From Ctenosaura bakeri (lineage: Eukaryota; Chordata; Lepidosauria; Squamata; Iguanidae), in contig CAOLHI010000059.1 of assembly GCA_948474755.1 (NCBI GenBank), positions 496,001 to 560,000 on the forward strand: 64,000 nucleotides of DNA. Direction: 5' to 3'. Below the pieces are notes generated by a model. It ran no database searches. It was not told where the DNA came from and saw only the letters and a list, made by a program, of their open reading frames with translations. The stretch's first letter is position 1; every line of letters starts with the position of its first letter. Position numbers and translations under genes: made by a program. This document shows, piece by piece, positions 12,768 through 21,465 of the stretch.

Positions 12768-13625
12768 TCATAGAATCATAGAGTTGGAAGAGACTCTAGG
12801 GGGCATCCAGTGCAACCCCCTGCTATTCAGGAACACCCATCAAAGCATTCCGAACAGATGGCCATCCAGCCACTGTTTAAAAACCTCCAAAGAAAGAGAT
12901 TCCACTACACTCCGAGGCAGCATATTCCACTGCCAGACAGCTCCAACCATCAGGAAGTTCTTCCTGAGGTTCAGGTGGAATCTCCTTTCCTGCAGCCTGA
13001 ATCCACTGCTCTTTGTCTTAGGCCATTTCCACACTAGCCTGTTATATCGCTATGATTCCGATTTCAACATCTTTTGGAATCCTGGAGTTTGCAGTTTAGG
13101 GAGGGGCCTCAATGGGCCCTCCCTAAACTGCAAACCCCAGGATTCCATAAGATATTGAAAGCAGAATCATAGCACTATAATAGTCTGGTGCAGAAATGGT
13201 CCTAGTCTCTGGAACAGCAGAAAACAAGCCCGCTCCCTCCTCGATATGACATCCCTTCAAATATTTAAGCATGGCTATCATGTTCCCTCTTAACTTTCTC
13301 TTCTGCAGACTAAACATACCCAGCTCCTTAAGCCATTCCTCATAGGGCATGACTTCCAGACCCTTTACCATTTTGGTTGTCCTCCTCTGGACACACTCCA
13401 GCTTGTCGATATCCTTCTTGAATTGAGGTGCCCAGAACTGGACACACTATTCCAAATAAGGCCAAAACAATGCAGAATAGAGTGGTACCATTACCTCCCC
13501 CAATCTAGGCACCATACTCCTATCACGTTGACTTTCTTGGCTGCCTCATCACACTGTTGACTCATGTTCAGCTTATGATCTACCAAGACTCTTAGATCCC
13601 TTTCACATGTACTGCTATCCAGTCA
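12768..13625 (-). mobile_element. CR1 LINE 3' end, 5'-truncated
   Basis: Starts on the plus strand with 'AATCATAGAATCATAGAGTT', the antisense of the CR1 3' terminal ATTCTATGATTCTATGA repeat. It runs through sequence encoding the ORF2 C-terminus (minus-strand motifs '[12 protein letters not shown]', '[11 protein letters not shown]', '[20 protein letters not shown]'). The upstream end breaks at 'GTACTGCTATCCAG'. It is interrupted by a family A MITE at 13,021-13,201. Frameshifts and the MITE destroy coding. Confidence 0.92.
13021..13201. mobile_element. Palindromic MITE family A, inside CR1
   Basis: TIRs GGCCATTTCCACACTAG and CTGGTGCAGAAATGGTC enclose a palindrome with paired arms 'GGAATCCTGGAGTTTGCAGT' and 'CTGCAAACCCCAGGATTCC'. 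Insertion is proved by comparison with uninterrupted CR1 copies at 17,283 and 34,118, which read 'TTGTCCTRGTCTCTG' across the site. The flanks are TTA on the left and CTA on the right; sister copies show CTA or CTG, so a 3-bp duplication with one substitution fits. Confidence 0.9.
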
Positions 13626-13732
13626 TGTGTAGCCATACCCCCCTGCACCATAGCCATGCCCCCATGCCATAGCCATGTCCCCCTCCACCCACCCCTCTGC
13701 TTGCCCCCCATGCACTCCAAGCTCTGCCATTG

Positions 13733-13793
13733 CCTGTGATAGTTTTGTCTTAGGATCATCATAAGTTGGAAGCAACTCAAAAGCACACAACAG
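13733..13793 (+). mobile_element. tRNA-derived SINE, 3' half (split copy)
   Basis: Resumes the SINE of 12,416 with 'CCTGTGATAG', then 'TCTTAGGATCATCATAAGTT', then 'AAGCACACAACAG', which is the LINE-like tail of this family. Confidence 0.85.
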
Positions 13794-14325
13794 CTCAAAG
13801 TTCATTAAGCAGGACATCATTTTCTTTTCTTTTCTGTCATGTCATATCATGTCCTTATCAAAACCTCCCTTTTTACATTAAAACAATATGGTTGCATATA
13901 AGTCACTGGGGTCAAAAAAATCATCTGGAAGTGTAGGGTCTAAGTGACTCCATGGTTTTCATTTTTTTAAAAAAACATTTTGTACTATCAACACACATAT
14001 AACAGAATTTTAACAGTTGCTTAAATATAACACTGCCATAATAATCCATTGTGAATTAACTGAATATTCTATGTACAGTTACCACATTTTGAACCTGCAG
14101 GAGTAGGACAGACAAACTAAGTAGTTTCTACAAACTCAGTAGCATCTTATTCTAGGAGCTTCACATCCCACATTTAAATTTTCCAGAGCTTATAATGAAA
14201 AAGCTGACCCATGCCAAATATTTTTCCAGTTACCATAAGTTCTGTGCCACCACACCTTGTGTGAAACTGACACATAAATAGCAGAGAGCCATAGAAAAAC
14301 TTTAGCCATACCAAGGACATAGGAA
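13794..14325. other. Unrecognised AT-rich sequence
   Basis: Nothing recognised. Confidence 0.45.
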
Positions 14326-14327
14326 GG

Positions 14328-14530
14328 GGCCATAGTTCAGTAGCAAAGCATGTGCATAAAATACATCCTTGGTTCAACTTCTGGCACCTCCATTAAAGGA
14401 TCAGGTAGCAAATGGAAAGACCATTGTCTGAGACCCTGGAGAGACTCTACCAGTCAGAGGAAGCAATACTGGGTTAAATGTACAATAACTTCACTCTCTG
14501 GAAGGCACTGTCTGTGTTCTAAAACAATTT
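14328..14530 (+). mobile_element. tRNA-Ala-like SINE (second SINE class)
   Basis: The head 'GGGGCCATAGTTCAGTAGCA' plus 'GGTTCAACTTCTGGCACCTCC' mimics a tRNA with A box (TAGTTCAGTAG) and B box (GGTTCAACTTC). It is followed by 'AAAGGATCAGGTAGCA', 'GAGACCCTGGAGAGACTCTACCAGTC' and 'CAATACTGGGTTAA', the body of a widespread sauropsid SINE. The intact cloverleaf is lost, so this is not a functional tRNA gene. It differs from the AACAAC-tailed SINE. Confidence 0.75.
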
Positions 14531-14748
14531 TATATACACAGATGCTTTAATTTCATCCCTTCTCCTTTGAAAAGCAGGTCCCCATACCACATGACATATG
14601 CATTTGGACAAACATCTACAAATCTTTGCATGTGGTCTAAGGTGGTCATTTGAGAAGGAAGACCAAAGCCCCTTCAGCATGATTCTTTGGACTCTGCTCA
14701 ATCATTTCCATTGAATGAACCATTAGATTTACTTGACAAACTAAAGCA

Positions 14749-14785
14749 CAAGTGTGTGTGTGTGCGCATGCGCATGTGTGCATTC
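14749..14785. repeat. Alternating (TG)n / GCGCATGCGCATG tract
   Basis: Alternating purine-pyrimidine run at the 3' end of the antisense 5S-SINE, representing its tail microsatellite. Confidence 0.8.
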
Positions 14786-15003
14786 ACATGCCTTCAAGTC
14801 ACCTCTCAACTTATGGCAACTCTATGAATTTTTTAGGGTTTTCTTAGGCAAGAAAAACTAATTGGTGGTCTTGGCCACTTCCTCCCTTTAAAATATAGCC
14901 TCCAACACCTAAGGTGGTCTCCCACCTAAGTATTAACTAGGACTGACCTTGCTTAGATTCCAAGATCAGATAGGATCTGGTGCCTTTAGGGTATTTAGGC
15001 CCC
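14751..15003 (-). mobile_element. 5S rRNA-derived SINE
   Basis: On the minus strand the head (15,003 down to about 14,902) reads like 5S rRNA: 'GATCCTATCTGATCTTGGAA', 'CTAAGCAAGGTCAG', 'TTAATACTTAGGTGGGAGACC'. These correspond to the internal promoter A box and C box regions of 5S genes. The body continues with 'GCCTAAGAAAACCC' and ends 'GCCATAAGTTGAGAGGTGACTTGAAGGCATG', then a CA repeat. That tail resembles the tRNA-derived SINE and BovB-like tails in this window. Several promoter positions are substituted, so activity is unlikely. Confidence 0.82.
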
Positions 15004-15009
15004 TGAGTT

Positions 15010-15501
15010 TCATACATACACAAGTGAAGTTCAAATAAGCCAGCAGTGGACCATTGTCCTTAAAAGTAATTACTTGGTGTCTTAAATCAACATCTACAGA
15101 ATTACAAGGGCTACAAACAGAAACCACCTATACAAAATTGAGAAAGTAAAATGAATGAAGTAGGAAAAATCTCCTCCAGAAGAATTGTATTTCAAAGCCT
15201 CTATCTATCATAGCTTTTTAAGGGTTTCATGTAGCATTCTTATCTGAGCCAGTTAATATTTGTAAAGCTTAAGTATTTCTTTCTTAAGAATATTTGAGAG
15301 AAATTCTGAAGAACTCTTGAATCAGCCTGACACTATGCAAGGGCCATTATTTTATCAAACTTCAGACAAACTCAAGAGCATGAGATCATCCACCTCAGAA
15401 ACCGTCATGGGCCATTCATTTATATCCTGAACCACTCTTAAAATACATTTTAAAAACCGATGCAGCTAGATAAAACTGAATTTAGGTAACTGCTATCTCA
15501 A

Positions 15502-15532
<31 letters not shown>

Positions 15533-16010
15533 GAGAGACATACATACATTTCACGTTGCTGCAATATAGCAAAAAGAAGTCTTACCTCCTACCCTTGTTC
15601 TCATGAAATCAACCATAATTCCACCCAAGTTATCAAACCAGAGTTTCAAGCACTACATTTTGAATGAAGACATCTTTCATCTTTTGTGGTTATCTTTTTG
15701 TAACTTCATCAGGGAAGAATAATTTCTTTTCATGGAAAAGTCAGCTGAGTATTAACATAGAACCACTGATTATACAACTCATCAAAAGGCCCACAAATGT
15801 TTTCTCTGGGAAACCAAAAATCATTTTACATAGGACAAAATGCCTCGTGCAGCAATAATTCATGGGAAGGAAAAAGTAGAGTTGCTCACCATGTCAACAC
15901 CTGCTAGGATGGGCCACTACAATCTATTGATTTGCTAATATAGCTCTTGTATTCCTACATGTTTCAACAGTTTATTCACATTTGGCCTGGCTTGATTCCT
16001 AGTTCTACTT
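15010..16010. other. Unrecognised sequence with a (GA)n tract
   Basis: Nothing recognised other than a GA-repeat at 15,501-15,539. Confidence 0.45.
15501..15539. repeat. (AG)n simple repeat
   Basis: AG dinucleotide run with one GC interruption. Confidence 0.9.
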
Positions 16011-16013
16011 TAC

Positions 16014-16212
16014 AACCATTTTCACACTACACTGTTATAGTGCTATTATTCCACTTTCAACATCCTGCGGAATTCTGGGGTTTCTACTGAGGCCAAAGAG
16101 CTCTCTGGCTGAGAATTCTATTTGCCCTTCCCTAAACTACAAACCTCAGAATTCCATAGGATGTTGAAAGTAGAATAGTAGCACTATAACAGCATAAGTG
16201 CAGAAATGGACC
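16014..16212. mobile_element. Palindromic MITE family A
   Basis: Arms 'ACCATTTTCACACTACACTG' and 'GCAGAAATGGACC' with matching inner arms ('CCACTTTCAACATCCTGCGG' and 'CATAGGATGTTGAAAGTAGA'). The core reads 'GAGCTCTCTGGCTGAGAATT'. Flanks do not give a clean target duplication. Confidence 0.85.
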
Positions 16213-16319
16213 AAGTAAAGATGCAGTCATGTGTGTGTTTGCACAAACAAGGGGCATAGGTCCTGTTCAACATCTTTCTGATGAACTTCTTCCACAGTAT
16301 ACTTTGAAAGCTGCTAGAT

Positions 16320-16445
16320 CAGTGGTGCCAAACTTAGGCCTATCAGATATTTTAGACTTCAATTCCCAGAACCCCAGCCCTGCTGGCTGGTCTGAGCACA
16401 GACCAAAGCTAACACATCTGGAGGGCTATAGACTGAAAAACATTG
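16320..16445. mobile_element. Short hAT-like non-autonomous element
   Basis: Begins 'CAGTGGTGCCAAACTTAGGC' and contains 'TTTAGACTTCAATTCCCAGA' and 'CATCTGGAGGGC', ending in CATTG. The wording and the CAGTGG/CATTG ends fit hAT-derived MITEs. Flanking octamers (TGCTAGAT and TTTTAGAC) agree at only about five positions. Confidence 0.55.
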
Positions 16446-16641
16446 TTTTAGACTGTAGTGTGCTGTTGTTACATTTAATGTTCCTTCACGCTGTAAGCAA
16501 ATTTGTTCTGATCTAGAATCTAGCGCTAAGCATAGTTTACCCTGCCATATTATTTCCCAGGACAAACAACACCCAAACAACTGGCTCTCAGCATCTGAAA
16601 TGCTTGCAAAGCCAAGGTTTCCATTGTGAATAAAAGACTTC

Positions 16642-16997
16642 AGCCCTTTCTGCACCTTACCTTATCTCATCATCCAGGGAGACTGACGGGAATGTCCCCT
16701 CCACATCGGACCAGCTCCCTGTGGAACGGAACGCAAGGGACATGCCTCTACCTTCTGCCACATAGCCAGGCTCTTTCCCATGCTGCACTGGGGCAAAAAG
16801 CACCTCCATCATGCTTCCAGCCCCTCTACATGGCAAGTAAGTGCGATTGGAGGTCATTGACAGAGTTCTGTCATTGTTTTACCCTGCAATCGCACCACGA
16901 GAAGGACAGGCCACAACGATGTCTTACAGAAGCATCATCGTGGTCCCATTCCTCTAATGTCTCCATGCCAGGACACCATCGTTGTGTGGAAAGGGCC
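16642..16997. mobile_element. TIR element family B, 356 bp
   Basis: Termini AGCCCTTTCTGCACC and GTGTGGAAAGGGCC are inverted copies of GGCCCTTTCYRCAC. Flanks TTC (16,639-16,641) and TTC (16,998-17,000) form a 3-bp target duplication. The interior has 'GATTGGAGGTCATTGACAGA' and 'CCTCCATCATGCTTCC', related in reverse orientation to the 30.6 and 33.3 kb copies. No transposase reading frame is present. Confidence 0.75.
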
Positions 16998-19869
16998 TTC
17001 CAGTACAAATTAACGTAATTGACTATGGTCATATAGAATCATAGAAATGTAGAGTTGGAAGAGACCACACGGGCTATCCAGTCCAACCCCCTGCCATGCA
17101 GGAACACCCTCAAAGCACTCCCGACAGATGGCCATCTAGCCTCTGCTTAAAAACCTCCAAGGAAGGAGACTCCACTACACTCCGAGGCAGCATATTCCAC
17201 TGCTGGACAGCCCTGACTGTCAGGAAATTCTTCCTGAGGTTCAGGTGGAATCTCCTTTCCTGCAGCTTGAATCCATTGCTCCTTGTCCTGGTCTCTGGAG
17301 CAGCAGAAAACAAGCCCTCTCCTTCCTCTACATGGCATCCCTTCAAATATTTAAACATGACTATCATGTCCCCTCTTAACCTTCTCTTCTGCAGACTAAA
17401 CATACCCAGCTCTCGAAGTCTATCCTCATAGGGCATGGCTCCCAGGCCTCTCACCATTTTGGTCGCCCTCCTCTGGACTTGCTCCAGCTTGTCAATATCC
17501 TTCTTGAATTGGGGTGCCCAGAACTGGACACAGTATTCAAGATGAGGTCTAACCAAAGCAGAGTAGAGTGGTACCAGTACCTCCCTCGATCTAGACACCT
17601 TACTCCTATTGATGCAGCCAAGAATTGCATTGGCTTTCTTGGCTGCCACATCACACTGCTGACTCATGTTCAGCTTGTGGTCTATGAAGACCCTTAGATC
17701 CCTCTCACACGTACTGCTATTCAGCTACATGTCCCCCATCCTATATTTCTGTATTCCATTTTTTCTACCTAAGTGTAGGACCTTACACTTCTCTCTGTTG
17801 AATTTCATTTTGTTAGCCTTGGCCCAGCTCTCCAATCTATCCAGGTCATTTTGAATTTTGATCCTGTCCTCCGGCGTATTAGCAACCCCCCCCCCAATTT
17901 GGTGTCATCTGCAAATTTGATGAGCATGCCCTCTATTCCTTCATCCAAGTCGTTGATAAAAATATTGAACAGCACTGGGCCCAGGACAGAACCCTGTGGC
18001 ACCCCACTAGTCACTTCTCTCCAGGATGAAAAGCAGCCATTCGTGATCACCCTTTGGGTTCGGTCGGTTAACCAGTTACAAATCCAACTAACAGTAGCCC
18101 TGTCCAGCCCACATTTTACCAGCTTCATTGCAAAAATGTCATGGGGGACTTTGTCGAAGGCCTTACTGAAATTGAGATATGCTACATGCACAGCATTCCC
18201 TTCATCTATCAAGCTAGTAACTCTATCATAAAAAGAGATAAGATTAGTCTGACATGACTTATTTTTGAGAAATCCATGTTGACTTCTCGTGATTACCGCG
18301 TTGCTTTCTAAGTGATTAGAAACTGACTGCTTAATGATCTGCTCCAGGATCTTTCCGGGTACTGATGTCAGGCTGACTGGGTGATAATTATTTGGGTCCT
18401 CTTTTTTCCCTTCTTGAAGATGGGGACAACATTTGCTCTCTTCCAGTCTGCTGGAACTTCTCCTTTCCTCCAAGATTTCTCAAAGATTATAGCAAGTGGT
18501 TCCGAAATGATCTCTGCCAGCTCTTTTAATATCCTAGGATGCAATTCATCTGGCCCTGGAGACTTGAATTCATCCAGTGTGGCCAGGTATTCCTGTACCA
18601 TCTCTCTACCTATTATGTGCCTCATTTCTCCTGCTTCCTCCCCTGCTCCCCAACCACGAGGTTGAGTACTTGTATCCTTCTGGGAAAAAACTGAGGCAAA
18701 GAAGGTGTTAAGTAGTTCTGCCCTTTCTCTTCCCCCTATTAGCAATTCACCATCTTCTCTGAGCAGCGACCCTATCGTCTCCTTCTTTTCCTTTTGCTGC
18801 GGACATATTTTAAAAAAGCCCTTTTTATTGTTTTTAATGTCTCTGGCCAGCCTAAGTTCGTTCTGTGCTTTAGCCTTCCTGACCGCCTCCCTACATCTCC
18901 TGGCTACTCGCTTAAATTCTTCTTTGGTGGTTTCCCCCTTCCTCCATTTCCTATACATCTTTCTCTTAACACTTAGCTCAGCTGAGAGTTCTTTAGTCAA
19001 CCACTCTGGTTTCTTCAGATGCCTTCCATTTTTCCTTCTTATTGGCACAGTTTTAGACTGTGCCTTCAGTATCTCCCTTTTAAGGAACTTCCATGCCTCC
19101 TGAACTCCTTTCCCTTTCACTATTCCTGACCACCACGGAATTCCAGCCAGCAGCACCCTAAGTTTACAGAAGTCCGCTTTTTTAAAATCTAAGATGAGTG
19201 TCTGGCTACACTTATCTTCTCCTTCCCACTGAATGCCGAATTCCAATAGGGCATGGTCACTCCCCCCTAAAGATCCAACTACTTCTACCTCATTAACAAG
19301 GTTATCCCTGTTGGTCAGGATCAGATCTAGAATATTTGATCCCCTTGTGACCTCTTCCACCTTCTGGACCATGAAGTTGTCTGCAAGACAAGCAAGAAAC
19401 TTGCTGGACCTTGCTGTCTTGGCAGAGTTTGACTGCCAGCATATATCCAGGTAATTGAAATCTCCTATTATTACTGTATCCCTCCTTTTTGAATGTACAG
19501 TCATTTGGTTGAGGAAGGCATCATCAAAGTCCTCAGGCTGGGTTGGAGGTCTGTAGTAAACCCCCACCAGAATATCCCTATTGTTTCTCGCTGCCTTAAT
19601 TCTTACTCAAATGCTCTCGACCTGGCTTTCTGGGTTTAAGTCCTGGATCTCTTCACAGGTAAAAATATCCTTGACATACAAGGCTACTCCTCCTCCTTTC
19701 TTGTTTGGTCTATTTTTACAAAATAAGCTATACCCCTCTATTCCTATATTCCAATCATGAGACTCATCCCACCGGGTCTCAGTGATACCTATCAAATCGT
19801 ATTTATTTTGTTGTACTAGGAGTTCAAGTTCATCCTGCTTTTTCCCATATTCCGTGCATTAGTGTAGAG

Positions 19870-20331
19870 CAGTGGTTCTCAACCTGTGGGTCGGAACCCC
19901 TTTGAGGGTCGAACGACCCTTTCACAGGGATGCCTAAGACCATCGTAAAATATGTATTTCCGATGGTCTTAGGCTCCATTCCCTCCTCGGTGGTGATGCG
20001 CAAGCGCAAGCCACGCCCTCGCGTCCTCCTGCCCCCTTTAGCGGGCCAGGGTCAACACTCTGGAAACTTTTCCCATACTGTCCCCCCTAGCAGAAACAAG
20101 AGTGAAGCAGAAGCAGAGCCCAGGGAGGGGTTCTCGGAGTTTTTCCCCGGGGGAGATGTACGGCTCCTCTTTCCCTCCCTGCCCGCCCCCCATTCCTGGT
20201 CGGCGAGGCAGCCTTTGCTGGGGGGGAGGCATTGTAAATAATAAATAAATAAATTTATGGTTGGGGGGGGTCACCACAACATGAGGAACTGTATTAAAGG
20301 GTCACGGCATTAGGAAGGTTGAGAACCACTG
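19870..20331. mobile_element. SPIN-like hAT non-autonomous element, 462 bp
   Basis: Ends CAGTGGTTCTCAACCTGTGG and AAGGTTGAGAACCACTG are hAT-type TIRs with the wording of the SPIN ('Space Invader') family. The subterminal 'GGGTCGAACGACCCTTTCACAGGG' pattern on the left and 'GGTCACCACAACATGAGGAA' on the right also match what I know of SPIN. Perfect 8-bp target duplications GTGTAGAG lie at 19,862-19,869 and 20,332-20,339, inside CR1 ORF2. The interior (19,980-20,240) is GC-rich and I do not recognise it. No transposase frame exists. Confidence 0.88.
19932..19974. repeat. 14-bp perfect stem hairpin inside SPIN-like element
   Basis: GCCTAAGACCATCG (19,932-19,945) pairs perfectly with CGATGGTCTTAGGC (19,961-19,974) around a 15-nt A/T-rich loop. 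Confidence 0.95.
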
Positions 20332-20499
20332 GTGTAGAGACACTTAAGTCCCCGGGCCCTTCCTGCAAGTCCTGTACTATTGTTTCTACTCCTCCTGCCA
20401 TTGGCCACTTTTACTACTTGTCCAGTATCATTTGGGCCTTTTCTCCCTGCGCTCGCTGAGTCCTTGCCCTGAATATTATTGTCTCCCTCCCCATCAGAA

Positions 20500-21264
20500 C
20501 TTAGTTTAAAGACCTCTTAATCTTCCTTGTGAGACTGTTTGCAAAAACATTCCTGCTAAGTTTCATGAGGTGCAGCCCATCCCTCGCCAGAAGTCCATGT
20601 TCATGGAAATTCAGGCCATATTCCAAAAACCCAAACCGTTGCCGATGGCACCACATGCATAGCCAGTTGTTGAACTCTGCTATTGCCCTTTCCCTATGTG
20701 CGCCATATCCTTAAACAAGGAGGAGAGACGAAATGATCACCTGCGCACCAAGGTCCTTAAGCTTCGTCCCCATAAGCTCGTAGTCCTTTGCGATGTAGTA
20801 AAAGCTGCTCCTTGCAGTGTCATTGGTCCCAACATGAACCAAAATGAGGGGCTTATGGTAAGTGGGTTTGACCAGCCCAGTTAGCCTCTCTGTTAGGTGG
20901 TTGATCCTGGCCCCAGGAAGACAGCAGACCTCTCAATTTTACTTGTCCAGTTTGCAAATTGCCGTTTCGGTTCCTCTGAGCAAAGAGTCACCTACAACCA
21001 GAACTCGCCTCCTCTGAGGCCTGTCCTGGGCTCCTTGACAAGCATGTTCTACTAGGACTGCCTGGGCATTCTGTTGAGGCTGGGAGCGTTGATCTAGTTC
21101 CTGTTGCCGAAGTTGGATTCCTTCTTGTTGACATTCTGTTCCCTCCACGTGGTGGTCCTCATTGTTCGTAAGGCCAAAAACTTTGAAGCGATTGTGTAGG
21201 TTAAGAGTCTCTGTTACCTTCCTGGTCCTTCTACTCCTCTGTGTGACATTCGTCCAAGCCTCCA
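20500..21264 (-). pseudogene. CR1 ORF1 with SGNH/GDSL esterase domain (broken, 5'-truncated)
   Basis: Minus-strand translation shows a Gln-rich linker (about 21,148-21,030), then 'RRVLVVGDSLLRGTE' with the esterase nucleophile block (GDSL, about 20,990). Next comes 'EVCCLPGARINHL', then 'LVHVGTND' (20,819-20,830, the GxND block), and 'ARDGLHL' (DGLHL at 20,567-20,581, supplying the Asp-His pair). CR1 ORF1 proteins are known to carry such an esterase besides a nucleic-acid-binding part; its role in transposition is unsettled. Two in-frame stops follow 'LDK' near 20,935 and one frameshift lies near 20,720. The N-terminus upstream of 'LNLHNRFKVFG' is missing. Confidence 0.85.
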
Positions 21265-21465
21265 GGCATATCTGCCCTACACTGTTATAGCGTTGTTATT
21301 CCACTTTCAATATCCTGGGGAATTCTGTGGTTTGTAGTTTACTGAGGGCAAAGAGCTCTCTCACTGAGAATTCTAAATGCTGTTCCCTAAACTGCAAACC
21401 CCAGGATTCCATAGGATGTTGAAAGCGGAATAATAGCACTGCAACAGTGTAGTGCAGAAATGGCC
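21265..21465. mobile_element. Palindromic MITE family A at CR1 5' edge
   Basis: Ends GGCATATCTGCCCTACACTG and AACAGTGTAGTGCAGAAATGGCC with mirrored inner arms. The core is 'GAGCTCTCTCACTGAGAATT'. It lies exactly where CR1 ORF1 homology stops. Flanks CCA and TAT do not match, so the left edge may be rearranged. Confidence 0.85.

Larger units (their letters stand above)
12550..13732. mobile_element. Unclassified insertion with 8-bp target duplication
   Basis: The SINE is interrupted by 1,183 bp bounded by perfect 8-bp direct repeats CCTGTGAT (12,542-12,549 and 13,733-13,740). Excluding the CR1 piece lodged inside, the element is about 330 bp. It is dominated by a degenerate array of units like GTAGCCATGCCCC on both sides of the CR1 (12,645-12,760 and 13,625-13,690). 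An 8-bp duplication is the hAT-type length, but the ends (CCGTCATG... and ...CTGCCATTG) are not clear TIRs, so the class is open. Confidence 0.6.
17110..20500 (-). pseudogene. CR1 ORF2, endonuclease-reverse transcriptase (broken)
   Basis: On the minus strand the order is N-terminal linker (before 20,332), APE-type endonuclease, reverse transcriptase and the CR1 C-terminal region ending '[10 protein letters not shown]' then stop at 17,110. Visible motifs: 'GLKCLYT' split from 'NAR' by the SPIN-like element; 'ITETRW' with the catalytic Glu (about 19,785); 'YYRPP' and 'IIGDFN' (about 19,455); 'GGSDHALLEF' with the endonuclease His; 'NYHPVSL'; '[10 protein letters not shown]'; '[11 protein letters not shown]'; 'FADD' at 17,904-17,915, the polymerase active site. 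Lesions: a missing A near 19,840, TGA replacing a Trp codon at about 19,608, a frameshift near 18,400, a shift in the C10 run at 17,886-17,895, and TAG near 17,722. The protein would carry out target-primed reverse transcription, but this copy cannot encode it. Confidence 0.92.
17034..21264 (-). mobile_element. CR1 LINE, nearly full length
   Basis: Reads on the minus strand from a 5'-truncated ORF1 at 21,264 to the CR1 3' terminal ATTCTATG-type repeat at 17,034. Without the 470 bp of the SPIN-like insertion and its duplicated octamer, about 3.76 kb of CR1 remain. ORF1 has an esterase domain and ORF2 has endonuclease and reverse transcriptase domains. Coding is broken by stops and 1-bp shifts, but domain order and key residues are easy to read, so the copy is moderately young. 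The 5' side abuts a family A MITE, which may mark or mask the true truncation point. Confidence 0.93.

Noticed and set aside
12784..13158. 124-codon plus-strand frame
   Set aside because: It is antisense to CR1 ORF2 and runs into the MITE. Similar antisense frames occur at 17.1, 18.7 and 33.9 kb.
14902..15003. Genuine 5S rRNA gene
   Set aside because: The 5S-like part is diverged at promoter positions and fused to a SINE body and tail.
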